The notes under the pieces were generated by a model. The model saw nothing but the letters and a program-made list of their open reading frames with translations. It ran no database searches and was not told the origin of the DNA. DNA of 64,000 nt from Bacillota bacterium (GTDB taxonomy: Bacteria; Bacillota; UBA4882; UBA8346), in assembly GCA_023426245.1 (NCBI GenBank), contig JAFABB010000054.1, forward strand, positions 1-64,000, written 5' to 3'. Below are positions 1-7,360 of the stretch, in pieces. Each line of letters opens with the position of its first letter. The first letter of the stretch is position 1. The position numbers and the translations under genes are program-made.

Positions 1-148
1 CATTTTTAGCATGAAAAAGGTTTTGATATGGCTAATTGGCAGTTGCTTCCATTTTATGGTAATTGGTTGGTGTATTTCCCTTTGTCTCTTGACAAAACAT
101 ATGACATCTTTCTGGCCGCTCAGAAAGTGACTCAGCCGGTGAAATCCG

Positions 149-245
149 TGGACCACAATACGGGTCATTCATTTTTAGGCGTCATGAATAAAGCCCCTCC
201 TCGCCACAATACTGGTCCTTCATTGATCGCCATCCTAAACAAAGC
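149..245 (+). repeat. Dispersed repeat, copy A
   Basis: The first half matches the pattern TGGACCACAATACGGGTCAT, then TCATTTTTAGGCGTCATGAA. It is followed at 203 by a related second half that begins CGCCACAATACTGGTCC. The same two-part arrangement recurs at 812-900, and the first half alone recurs at 649-686. The copies are diverged, so this looks like an old mobile element or the ends of one. Its family is not recognised. Confidence 0.6.
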
Positions 246-390
246 TCCTTTAAAAATTATCAAGGAGTATCAAAAATTTGCTTTAAAATTCCCTTGAAAT
301 GACACCTCTAATAATCAATGGAGGGTTCCCAGTGGAGAAGCAGAACCCGATCCGAGAATCCGTTGATTTTATTGAAAACGGAACCAGACA

Positions 391-439
391 AAAAAAATAA
401 ACCCGCCGATGCCACATCGGACCCACCGGGCTTATTTTT
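391..439. terminator. Bidirectional terminator-like hairpin
   Basis: AAAAATAA at 393-400 pairs with TTATTTTT at 432-439. An inner hairpin pairs CCGATG (406-411) with CATCGG (415-420). The A-rich left arm and T-rich right arm would let it terminate in either direction. No intact gene lies next to it, so it may be a leftover of a lost gene. Confidence 0.4.
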
Positions 440-648
440 CAAAATTTCATATTCATCGGATCTTCCGGCAGTTAGTCGGGGAAACGCCATAGAGTATATC
501 AGAAAACGCAGATTGGCGGAACGGCCGGGGAACCCAAATTATCTTCTTCCCTCATGAATCCCTGGAAACTGCGGCTGCGACCATGGGACGGGTTTTATTT
601 CCCCCGCTTCCATTACATCCATTTAGCGCCACCGCAAATACCAGCATC

Positions 649-686
649 GTGGATCACAATACTGGTCATTCATTTTAGGCGGTCAT
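649..686 (+). repeat. Dispersed repeat, partial copy B
   Basis: This copy has GTGGATCACAATACTGGTCA followed by TTCATTTTAGGCGGTCAT. It matches the first half of the element at 149 with a few substitutions and one indel. The second half of the element is missing. Confidence 0.55.
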
Positions 687-811
687 AGTTGACGATAGAG
701 GAGAAAACTTTCAAGTACGACAGCAACGGCGCTGCCTTTAACCCTTAAAGTCATACTCGATTCCCTTTTTCCATTGTGCGAAATTTATTATACCTTATCA
801 TTCCTGCATAC

Positions 812-900
812 TGGTGGACCCCATTACGGGTTATTCATTTTAAGTGTCATGAACCAAGTAACCCGCCGCCGCAATCCGTGTCCCTCAAAATCATCCCTCA
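812..900 (+). repeat. Dispersed repeat, diverged copy C
   Basis: TGGACCCCATTACGGGTTAT then TCATTTTAAGTGTCATGAA matches the first half of copy A. From about 867, CGCCGCAATCCGTGTCCCTC matches its second half. The spacing between halves is also conserved, so the repeated unit is about 85-95 bp. Confidence 0.5.
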
Positions 901-1329
901 TTCTTGCACCTGAACCCGTAGCCGGATTAAATTATCGACTGTTATAACAAAACGCCCAGTCCAAACCCCAAAAGAAAAATATATATTTCCGTACAACAGC
1001 CCCTCTGCCCCACATCGCCCCCAAACCCAATCCCTACCGGACTTCAACCCGTTGGGCCACCCTTGGCCAAAGTGTTAAATAAAAAACCGATCGAAAATTT
1101 ACCCAAAAAACGCCTTCCATTTTTATATGATTCATGGCCCTCCTTCCCCTCCTACCTCACAAACCCTTTACCTTCCGGTATTTGCTGTCGGTGAACAATG
1201 ATACAAAAGGGGCCACTCCCTCCTTTTGGGTATAACCCATTGGCTGAAAATACCGTCATTGCAGCAACCGTGGCTTAGGAGGGGCAGGAGGGCATAAAAA
1301 AATGAACCGGGATAAAAACGGCTCATTTC

Positions 1330-1517
1330 GTATGCATACTGAACGACTCAGTAGTATACCGGACCGTTGCGTATGCATACCGAACGACTCAGTATGTATA
1401 CCGAACCGTTGCGTATGTCTACCGGACGACTCAGTATGTATACCGAACCGTTGCGCACGCATACCGAACGACTCAGTATGTATACCGAACCGTTGCGTAT
1501 GTCTACCGAACGATTGC
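1330..1517 (+). repeat. 21-bp tandem repeat, nine units
   Basis: Nine head-to-tail units of 21 bp (one is 20 bp) follow patterns such as GTATGTATACCGAACCGTTGC. Two unit types alternate, one ending GACTCA and the other CCGTTGC, so the higher-order period is 42 bp. Because 21 is divisible by three, both strands stay open and would encode heptapeptide repeats (MYTEPLR/MHTERLS on plus, RFGIHTE/SFGMHTQ on minus). No ribosome binding site precedes either frame, so I treat it as a repeat, not a gene. Spacers are absent, so it is not CRISPR. Confidence 0.85.
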
Positions 1518-1666
1518 CTTGGGCCAAGATTCCCCGGATTTTAGGATTATCAGGGGATTAAGGCCTGTTTCCAACATCTTTTTATGTTGGTGAAACGAAA
1601 AAAAGCATCGCCGGTATTCGTTCCGGATTTATACAAAAAACATTTCCAACCACGAAAAGCTTGAAA

Positions 1667-1903
1667 TTACACGAAATTAAACGCCCCGGACGCCGGATTG
1701 CCTTTCATATTCAGCTGCGATATACGGTTTAACGGATGGGCAACCAACTTCCAGTGGATCAAATCTGTGGAGTGATGAATTTGAACCCCGGGGAACCATT
1801 CAAAAGTGGACGTCGCGATATAATAGTCATCACCGACCCGAAGAATGGAAGGAGCCGGATTAAAACCTCTCAATACAGGATTACGGATTTCACCTCGAAA
1901 TAA
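1667..1903 (-). pseudogene. GH43 beta-xylosidase, N-terminal fragment
   Basis: The minus strand encodes NPVLRGFNPAPSILRVGDDY followed by a stretch with FEWFPGVQIHHS and DLIHWKLVAHPLNR. This is the highly characteristic start of GH43 beta-xylosidases (XynB type), including the first Asp region of the five-bladed propeller. Homology stops after MKGNPASGA, where the family continues for about 450 more residues; here the frame ends eight codons later. No proper start codon is present ahead of NPVLRG. It lies directly downstream of the Gfo/Idh/MocA gene, consistent with a former shared sugar operon. It is a truncated remnant and should not be functional. Confidence 0.85.
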
Positions 1904-1905
1904 CG

Positions 1906-3051
1906 TTACAATGCAATCGCTGCTTCGGCATCGCCGGATAAATAAGATTCACCCAGATATCCCCTGGGCAGCGGCGGCATTTTTTCAAAAGTTGACTCCA
2001 CAATATAATTTTGTCCGCTACCCCCGCTTTTCACGATACCCAGCAATACCTCCAGGGCATGATAGGCCATTTCTTTGTTGGCGCGGTTTTTTCTTCCTTT
2101 TCGTAAAGACCATGCCATTTCGGCAACGCCGAGGCCCCTGCTCTGGTCGCTGTAGGGGTGGCTTTGCTGCATAATAAAAGGTTCGGTGTTGCCCTTGAGG
2201 ATGACGCGAACATCACCGCCGAATTGATTGGGATCAGCCATTTGGATGATACCCATGGTCCCAAACAATGTAAAAGTCGGTTTTTCCGGAGACATCCTGA
2301 TGGAACTGGAATCAAACAAAAGGCTTCCGACAACACCGTTTTTGAATTGCAAAGTTCCTGCCAGCAGTGTTTCACACATCATTTCATAGGGCTCTCCCAA
2401 TGATTCAATCCGGATGTGCCGGCGCGTCTTGTCCCTGGTTTTGGAGACACCGCTGACTTCACCGACCGGACCGAGGATACTCAAAAGTGCTGTCAGGTAA
2501 TAGATGCCCACATCCAATCCGATGCCACCACCGGGTTTGGCGCAAAACGGATACTTCTCTACCAAAAAGTAACCGTCGCGGTTTAATACAGAGCAACAGG
2601 AAGTCACCTCGCCAATCATGCCGCTTTCCACAACATATCTTGCAGTCTGGATCGCCGAGCCCAGAAAAGTGTCGGGAGCCACCCCCAAATATAAATTTTT
2701 CCGGTTCGCAATCCCAACCAATTCGGCGGCTTCCGCTAGCTCCAGGGTTAACACCTTTTCAGTATAGACGTGTTTACCGGCTTGAAGCATTTGCTTGATT
2801 ACGGTGTAATGAGCGGTTGGCTGCGTCAAATTGACAACCAGTTCAATGGATGGATCGGCCATGATTTCATCGCCGGTCATCACTTTCAGATCATATTTCC
2901 TGGCGGTTTCTTCAGCCCGATCCGGATGATGATCGCAACATGCCACGACATCCAGGATTTTAAAATTGGAAATCATGGTCGCCAGATAGGCATCGCTTAT
3001 TTTTCCGCAGCCAATCGTGGCAACTTTCACCGGTTGGAAGTTATTCATCAT
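1906..3051 (-). CDS. Gfo/Idh/MocA family oxidoreductase
   Basis: Probable NAD(P)-dependent sugar or cyclitol dehydrogenase in the cytoplasm. The start chosen is the ATG at 3051, followed by a second ATG; AAGGAA lies just upstream. The open frame extends further upstream, but that part has no site and no family similarity. The N terminus reads VKVATIGCGKISDAYL, a Rossmann GxGxxx nucleotide-binding motif. TEKVLTLE is the position of the EKP-type catalytic lysine motif, here EKV. The later GGGIGLDVGIYYL segment matches the family's C-terminal active-site region. Length (381 aa) is normal. The substrate cannot be deduced. The neighbouring fragments of a xylosidase and a sugar permease suggest it once belonged to a glycoside-utilisation locus. 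Confidence 0.85.
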   Translation of the reverse strand: MMNNFQPVKVATIGCGKISDAYLATMISNFKILDVVACCDHHPDRAEETARKYDLKVMTGDEIMADPSIELVVNLTQPTAHYTVIKQMLQAGKHVYTEKVLTLELAEAAELVGIANRKNLYLGVAPDTFLGSAIQTARYVVESGMIGEVTSCCSVLNRDGYFLVEKYPFCAKPGGGIGLDVGIYYLTALLSILGPVGEVSGVSKTRDKTRRHIRIESLGEPYEMMCETLLAGTLQFKNGVVGSLLFDSSSIRMSPEKPTFTLFGTMGIIQMADPNQFGGDVRVILKGNTEPFIMQQSHPYSDQSRGLGVAEMAWSLRKGRKNRANKEMAYHALEVLLGIVKSGGSGQNYIVESTFEKMPPLPRGYLGESYLSGDAEAAIAL

Positions 3052-3159
3052 CGTTTCCTTTCTTGGAAATATCGATAATTTGTCAACGAATCCTTTCCCT
3101 TTTGCAATACATTTTAGCACTGTTTTTGATAATACTGATCTAGTAAATCTATTTTTTAT

Positions 3160-3256
3160 TCTCCCGCAGAGGCGCAGTGGCGCTGAGAAAACATTAAACA
3201 TTTATATTTACTAATATTTATTTTTAAACTCTGCTCCTTTGCGCCTCTGCGGGAGA
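3160..3256. repeat. 16-bp perfect inverted repeat, MITE-like
   Basis: TCTCCCGCAGAGGCGC at 3160-3175 is exactly complementary to GCGCCTCTGCGGGAGA at 3241-3256, separated by 65 bp of AT-rich sequence. GC-rich ends around an AT-rich core look like a small non-autonomous palindromic element or a dispersed REP-type unit. It sits between the oxidoreductase and VOC genes and could also act as a folded mRNA boundary. Confidence 0.6.
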
Positions 3257-3294
3257 TTTGCTTTTATGGACAAACTTTCGTATAGTGAATTCGT

Positions 3295-3702
3295 TCACTT
3301 GCTCATCTGAGGCGACTGCGGATTCATCTGCATGAATTCGATCCGGTTGCCATCGGGATCCCTGACCCAGCATTGCCAGTTCAAGTCGACTCCCTGTTTG
3401 GGTTCCACATCCAGTGAAAGCCCCTTGCTCTTAATCCTGTCGGCGATTTCCTGGATGTCGTCCACTTCGATGCAAACATGGGAATACCCTATGGTTTCAT
3501 TGTCCCAATCATTCTTTTTTAAACCACCGTAAAAAAGCTCAATGAAGATACCTTCCGATACCTTTACATAGATAATCCAGTTATCGCCGCTTGGCCGTTT
3601 GAGTTCAAATTGTTTCTGTAAACCCAGAACATCACAGTAAAAATAGAGTGATTTTTCCATGTCCTTCACCGTATAAGCGGTATGTCCGATTCCTTTAATC
3701 AT
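3295..3702 (-). CDS. VOC family protein (glyoxalase-like)
   Basis: A 135-aa vicinal-oxygen-chelate protein. The ATG at 3702 is preferred because GGGAGG lies six bases upstream; the longer frame adds 11 residues without a site. The sequence shows two beta-alpha-beta-beta-beta modules. The first contains IGHTAYTVKDMEKSLYFY; the second contains YSHVCIEVDDIQEIADRI and ends in DPDGNRIEFMQM. His, Glu and further His/Glu positions typical of the metal site are visible (GHTAY, FIELFYGG, SHVCIEV, RIEFMQ). This resembles lactoylglutathione lyase, but the family also includes dioxygenases and resistance proteins, so the reaction is unknown. It appears monocistronic. Confidence 0.85.
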   Translation of the reverse strand: MIKGIGHTAYTVKDMEKSLYFYCDVLGLQKQFELKRPSGDNWIIYVKVSEGIFIELFYGGLKKNDWDNETIGYSHVCIEVDDIQEIADRIKSKGLSLDVEPKQGVDLNWQCWVRDPDGNRIEFMQMNPQSPQMSK

Positions 3703-3783
3703 TGCAAACCTCCCGATATCATATTGTTCCAGCACCTTTAATTCACTTGCAACAACCTCAAAGCTTTATGAATTACTCCCGGT

Positions 3784-4005
3784 TCAGGTTTTGGATGATC
3801 TTGCAAGCACCAGCACCATCACCCCAAATCCTTCAAGACTTGAATTGCCTGAAATGTTCCTGCCTGTAAGCAAATTTTTCTTTGGAAATTCAAGGAAAAC
3901 ATCCACGGCATGCACATTGGGCCTTGTTAAATAAATTTCCTCCAACGAAATGCTGCATGGAAGGATACTTCCGCTGCACTCCCGGCCAATGGGTGCATCC
4001 GCCAT
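3784..4005 (-). pseudogene. Possible glycoside hydrolase C-terminal remnant
   Basis: The frame ends with a segment like LEFPKKNLLTGRNISGNSSL then EGFGVMVLVL. This resembles the C-terminal beta-sandwich end of GH42-type beta-galactosidases, where a D/NLLTG...G...L.PYGV.VL pattern is usual. Nothing upstream in frame looks like a catalytic domain and no ribosome binding site is seen. Together with the permease and xylosidase fragments nearby, a decayed glycosidase gene is plausible, but the match is short and could be chance. Confidence 0.35.
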
Positions 4006-4121
4006 TCATTTGGCATTTTTCCCATCCATTACCTTTCGACACCGGATTGCCAAATCCTTGATGATCCGCATCGCGGATGCGATCTTATTTTGTTATGGGG
4101 TCCGATACCGGGGATGAGCTA

Positions 4122-4482
4122 TTAGCCTTTTGCAGCCCCTTCGGATAAGCCGCTCAAAAAATATTTATTTATGGCAATAATCATCGGCCAAATCGAAATG
4201 ATGGTCCCGGCGATCATCAGATTCCAAGCACTGACGCCTTTGCCGCCTCCGTCTTTCAAGTTGACGATACCCCCAGCTAAAGTTCTCAGATCCGGTTTGG
4301 TAAGGGTAAGCATTCCAGGCTTCCCGGAGTGACAATAAAGCAATTGTGGCGTTAATCGGGTTCATGAACGGCATGATGACTTTCCAATCAATCTAAAAAC
4401 TGTTGCAGTCGTCGAGCATGGCTGACTCATCTATGGATTTGGATATTCCGGAACAATAACCCTGGCCAAAGAATCCCAGCAT
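4122..4482 (-). pseudogene. Decayed carbohydrate ABC permease (MalG type)
   Basis: Three consecutive minus-strand segments reconstruct the C terminus of a MalG/LacG-like permease. The first is MLGFF...SIDESAMLDDCNSF, the EAA-loop region. It ends in an in-frame TAG. The same frame then continues IDWKVIMPFMNPINATIALL and SLREAWNAY. After that the reading shifts frame to LTKPDLRTLAGGIV and then WNLMIAGTIISIWPMIIAIN with the typical C-terminal LSGLSEGAAKG. One nonsense mutation and one frameshift therefore inactivate it. The 5' half is missing; the fragment abuts the end of the response regulator gene. It marks a lost sugar importer. Confidence 0.85.
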
Positions 4483-4543
4483 TTTATGAGCCTGCTTGCC
4501 CTTGTACACCGGGTCTTTTCCCTCGTTGCAACGTTTTCTGCTC

Positions 4544-5230
4544 TTAAGAATTAAACCGGTATCCTGTTCCCCACAATGTTTCGATAAATTCCGGATTGGC
4601 GGGGTCTTTCTCAATCTTTTTGCGGATTTTCTGAATATGAACCGGCACGGTGGCGGAATCGCCATAATAATCATCGCCCCAAACGGCGTCAAATAAATGT
4701 TCCTTGGTAAAAACGATATTTGGATTGGAGGCCAAAAAAACCAACAGTTCGTACTCTTTGGTGGTCAGCTGCACTTCTCTGCCGTTGACCCAAACCTTAT
4801 GGGATGCCGTATTGATTTCCAGCCCCTTGTGGTTGATGACTTCACTGGCCGGCTCATTCCCCTTGAGCCGCTCATAGCGTTTGATATGGGATTTGATCCT
4901 GGCCGCCAGCTCAGCCGGGCTGAATGGCTTGGTCAGATAGTCGTCAGCCCCGAATTCCAAACCGCGGATCTTGTCGATATCCTCGCTTTTGGCCGAGACC
5001 ACAATTAACGGAATTTCATACTTTTTCCGCACTTCTTTGATGATTGCCAAACCATCTTTACCGGGAAGCATCAAATCGACTACCACCACATCATACTGGC
5101 CCGTTAGCGCCATTTTCAAACCTTTCTCCCCGTCCTGCACAATCTGGGCCCGGTAACCGTTTAATTGGAGATAATCCCGCTCCAGCTCGGCAATGTTGAT
5201 ATCGTCTTCAATGATCAAGATCTGTTTCAT
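4544..5230 (-). CDS. OmpR/PhoB-family response regulator
   Basis: A 228-aa DNA-binding regulator. The receiver domain (about 1-120) has the acidic pair in IIEDD, phospho-acceptor Asp52 in VVVDLMLPGKDG, and the conserved Lys in DDYLTKPFSP. The C-terminal winged helix (about 130-226) has the TTKEYELLVFLASNP segment and ends with ETLWGTGYRF, typical of PhoB/OmpR. It overlaps the downstream kinase partner by four bases (the kinase's stop and this gene's ATG share ATGA), so the pair is co-transcribed, kinase first. Target genes are unknown. A decayed sugar-permease fragment follows directly. Confidence 0.95.
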   Translation of the reverse strand: MKQILIIEDDINIAELERDYLQLNGYRAQIVQDGEKGLKMALTGQYDVVVVDLMLPGKDGLAIIKEVRKKYEIPLIVVSAKSEDIDKIRGLEFGADDYLTKPFSPAELAARIKSHIKRYERLKGNEPASEVINHKGLEINTASHKVWVNGREVQLTTKEYELLVFLASNPNIVFTKEHLFDAVWGDDYYGDSATVPVHIQKIRKKIEKDPANPEFIETLWGTGYRFNS

Positions 5231-6477
5231 GCCCGCTCCCTCCCCTGAACATCCGCCACCGGCAACTCAATGGTAAAACAACTGCCTTCCTGTAAAGCAC
5301 TGGAAACGGTGACCTTTCCCTGATGCGCCTCCACCAGTTCCCTGGTAATGGCCAGCCCCAATCCGGTACTGCCGGTATCCTTGGTCCTTTCGGTATCAAT
5401 CCTGTAAAACCGGTCAAAAATGAAAGGAAGTTTCTCCAGAGGGATTCCGGGCCCGTTATCCCGGATCTCAATCAATATCCAATCATCCCGCCGGGAAAGA
5501 ACGGTATCGATCATCAACCCCTTTTCCGGTCCATATTTCAGCGCATTGCCGATAATATTCCGGATAGCCTGATAAATGCGTTTGCGATCGATATTGACAA
5601 TACATTCCAAGGCTAGATTGTCGCGATAAGAAAATTCAACCCGCTTCTCCGCAAGTTCCAATCCCAGTTCCTCCATTAAATCATTCATGAACTTCCGGAC
5701 CGGGATCTCTTCCAACTGAAACTCTAGTTTGTCCAGATCCAGCTTGGAAAAAAGAAATAAGTCATCAATGAGTTTGTTCATATAAGCCGTATTATTGTAA
5801 ATGATTTGCAGGTAATAGTGAATATCCTCGCTTGTCAAATCGGTCCGTTCCAAAATCGCCTCGATGTAACCCTGAATGGAAGTAATCGGCGTCTTCAGGT
5901 CGTGGGAGATGTTGGCCAGCAAATCTTTACGGTTTTCTTCATATTCGGCTTTTATTTTTTCAGCCTCCTGCAGCTTGCGGGCCATTTGATTAAAGGAAGC
6001 CACCAAAAGCGTAATGTCATTCAACACATCACACTCGATCCGTACCCCGTAATTACCCCGGGCAATCTCTTCGACCCCTTTTTTCAACTGGTCAATGGGC
6101 TCAAAAACCCTTTTCTCCAGCCGCCAAAGGAAAAAAATCTCGTAAACTCCTACGATGCTGATCAACACCGCGATGAAGACGCCGAAAATTCCGATTCCCA
6201 TGTAACGGATGAGTAAATACCACAGGGTGAGATTGATCACGATAACGACCGGACGGATATATTTTAAGCGCCTGTTGTAATGATTAAACTCGCCAAATTT
6301 AAAAGGAACCTGGGGTTTCCGGCCGAAGTCGGTTTGAAAAAAAGTCTTCTGCTGTTGGTGATATTCCAGGTGTCTGGCGATTGACTCCCGGATAGAGATT
6401 CGTTTTTTTAGGCGCTGTTCATTGCGGCGGCATTGAAAACCCGCGAATAGCTCTTTGACAATCCGGGGCAGGCTCAT
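5227..6477 (-). CDS. Sensor histidine kinase (HAMP, HisKA, HATPase)
   Basis: A 416-aa membrane kinase that phosphorylates the adjacent response regulator. Two hydrophobic segments near residues 74-93 and 96-118 form a hairpin with almost no extracytoplasmic loop, so sensing is probably intramembrane. A cytoplasmic N-terminal stretch of about 70 charged residues precedes them. A HAMP-like region follows (EPIDQLKKGVEEIARGNYG). The dimerisation helix carries His192 in LLANISHDLKTPITSIQGY. The ATPase domain has an N box (NIIGNALKYG), a G1 box (DNGPGIPLEKLPFIFDRFYR) and a G2 box (GSTGLGLAI). No periplasmic sensor domain is present, as in the intramembrane-sensing kinases linked to envelope stress. 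Confidence 0.93.
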   Translation of the reverse strand: MSLPRIVKELFAGFQCRRNEQRLKKRISIRESIARHLEYHQQQKTFFQTDFGRKPQVPFKFGEFNHYNRRLKYIRPVVIVINLTLWYLLIRYMGIGIFGVFIAVLISIVGVYEIFFLWRLEKRVFEPIDQLKKGVEEIARGNYGVRIECDVLNDITLLVASFNQMARKLQEAEKIKAEYEENRKDLLANISHDLKTPITSIQGYIEAILERTDLTSEDIHYYLQIIYNNTAYMNKLIDDLFLFSKLDLDKLEFQLEEIPVRKFMNDLMEELGLELAEKRVEFSYRDNLALECIVNIDRKRIYQAIRNIIGNALKYGPEKGLMIDTVLSRRDDWILIEIRDNGPGIPLEKLPFIFDRFYRIDTERTKDTGSTGLGLAITRELVEAHQGKVTVSSALQEGSCFTIELPVADVQGRERA

Positions 6478-6559
6478 GGTTCATCCTTCCTTTATGCGTT
6501 TTGCCATTGATTCCAATATACTATTCCGGTCTTAAGAATGCAAATAGGGTCGCTACTTT

Positions 6560-7336
6560 TCAGTTGACATGTTGCCATGAACCGCCCAGAAGCCGGATTT
6601 GTTCGAAAATCCGGTTCACGGCCAATAAATCTTTACCGCACCATTTGACGAACGGTTTCTTCATCACCAGCTCCAGCAATCGGCCCCGGTTTGCCAAATT
6701 CACCAACCGTTCCCAAATCTGAATTTGACTTGACTGCTCATAGGCGGTAATCAAATCCGGAAGCGAAAAACTAAAAATTCCACAGCCAATAATCGATGTC
6801 AAAAATAAAACAATGTCCCGGAAAAATATCCCCTCGAAATATTCCGCCTGAATGTCCTCTTCAAAATCAATGAGATAAATTTCGCCATTTTTCAGGGTAA
6901 AATTGCGGATTTGAGCCCCGCCGTGACATTGACCGTTTCGATGGAGTTTGCCCAATTCACGGATGGCCATTTCCAAATAAACCTGGGTTTGCCCGGGTTT
7001 GTCCTTGATGATTTCCGGCAGACTTCTGCCGCAATCCTCAAGGATTAGGTATCTTTGTGAATAGGAATAAACCGCAGGCACATTGAGTCCCAACCGTTTC
7101 AGTTCACAAAGCTTTTCCGCTTCATGGACGATTCCATTTTCCCCGCCGGCAATAAGCGTTGGGGCCAGCAATGGCATACGGGTCACGCCAAATATCATTT
7201 TTTGCAACCGGTGAAACCGGTTCCGTTTTGATCCGCCCGGTAATTTCACATAACAATCCTTGCCGCAGTAAGTTGCTTTAAAAATACGCTTTTGAAGATG
7301 GTTAAAGACCTCTTCGCTAAAATCGACGGTTCCCAT
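6560..7336 (-). CDS. Small KdkA/Bud32-like kinase
   Basis: A 258-aa protein of the eukaryote-like/RIO/KdkA kinase fold. A Lys near the N terminus (YVKLPGG), Glu73 in HEAEKL, the catalytic loop HGGAQIRNF (His138, Asn145) and the metal-binding IDFEED (Asp157) are visible. The loop lacks the usual HxD aspartate, having HGG instead, as in the KdkA/lipopolysaccharide kinase and Bud32-like groups. It starts 24 bp after the TolC-type gene and is likely the last gene of the efflux operon. A role in phosphorylating an envelope saccharide such as a Kdo lipid core would suit a diderm, but a protein substrate cannot be excluded. Confidence 0.65.
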   Translation of the reverse strand: MGTVDFSEEVFNHLQKRIFKATYCGKDCYVKLPGGSKRNRFHRLQKMIFGVTRMPLLAPTLIAGGENGIVHEAEKLCELKRLGLNVPAVYSYSQRYLILEDCGRSLPEIIKDKPGQTQVYLEMAIRELGKLHRNGQCHGGAQIRNFTLKNGEIYLIDFEEDIQAEYFEGIFFRDIVLFLTSIIGCGIFSFSLPDLITAYEQSSQIQIWERLVNLANRGRLLELVMKKPFVKWCGKDLLAVNRIFEQIRLLGGSWQHVN

Positions 7337-7360
7337 CGATCATCCTCCTTCAAAATATTA

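Larger units (their letters stand above)
1..1329. other. Gene-poor region with decayed repeats
   Basis: I see no convincing gene here. The open frames are short, lack ribosome binding sites and conserved motifs, and several run through the dispersed repeat described at 149, 649 and 812. What can be seen is those repeat copies, one terminator-like hairpin at 391-439, and C-rich low-complexity sequence around 960-1150. It looks like an intergenic graveyard rather than a coding stretch. Confidence 0.6.

Noticed and set aside
28..297. 89-codon plus-strand frame
   Set aside because: It runs through the dispersed repeat at 149-245, has no ribosome binding site and no domain; the frame is a by-product of the repeat.
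318..557. 79-codon plus-strand frame
   Set aside because: It crosses a terminator-like hairpin and shows no motif or start signal. The opposite-strand frame is no better.
1330..1517. CRISPR array
   Set aside because: The 21-bp units are contiguous, with no unique spacers and no cas genes nearby.
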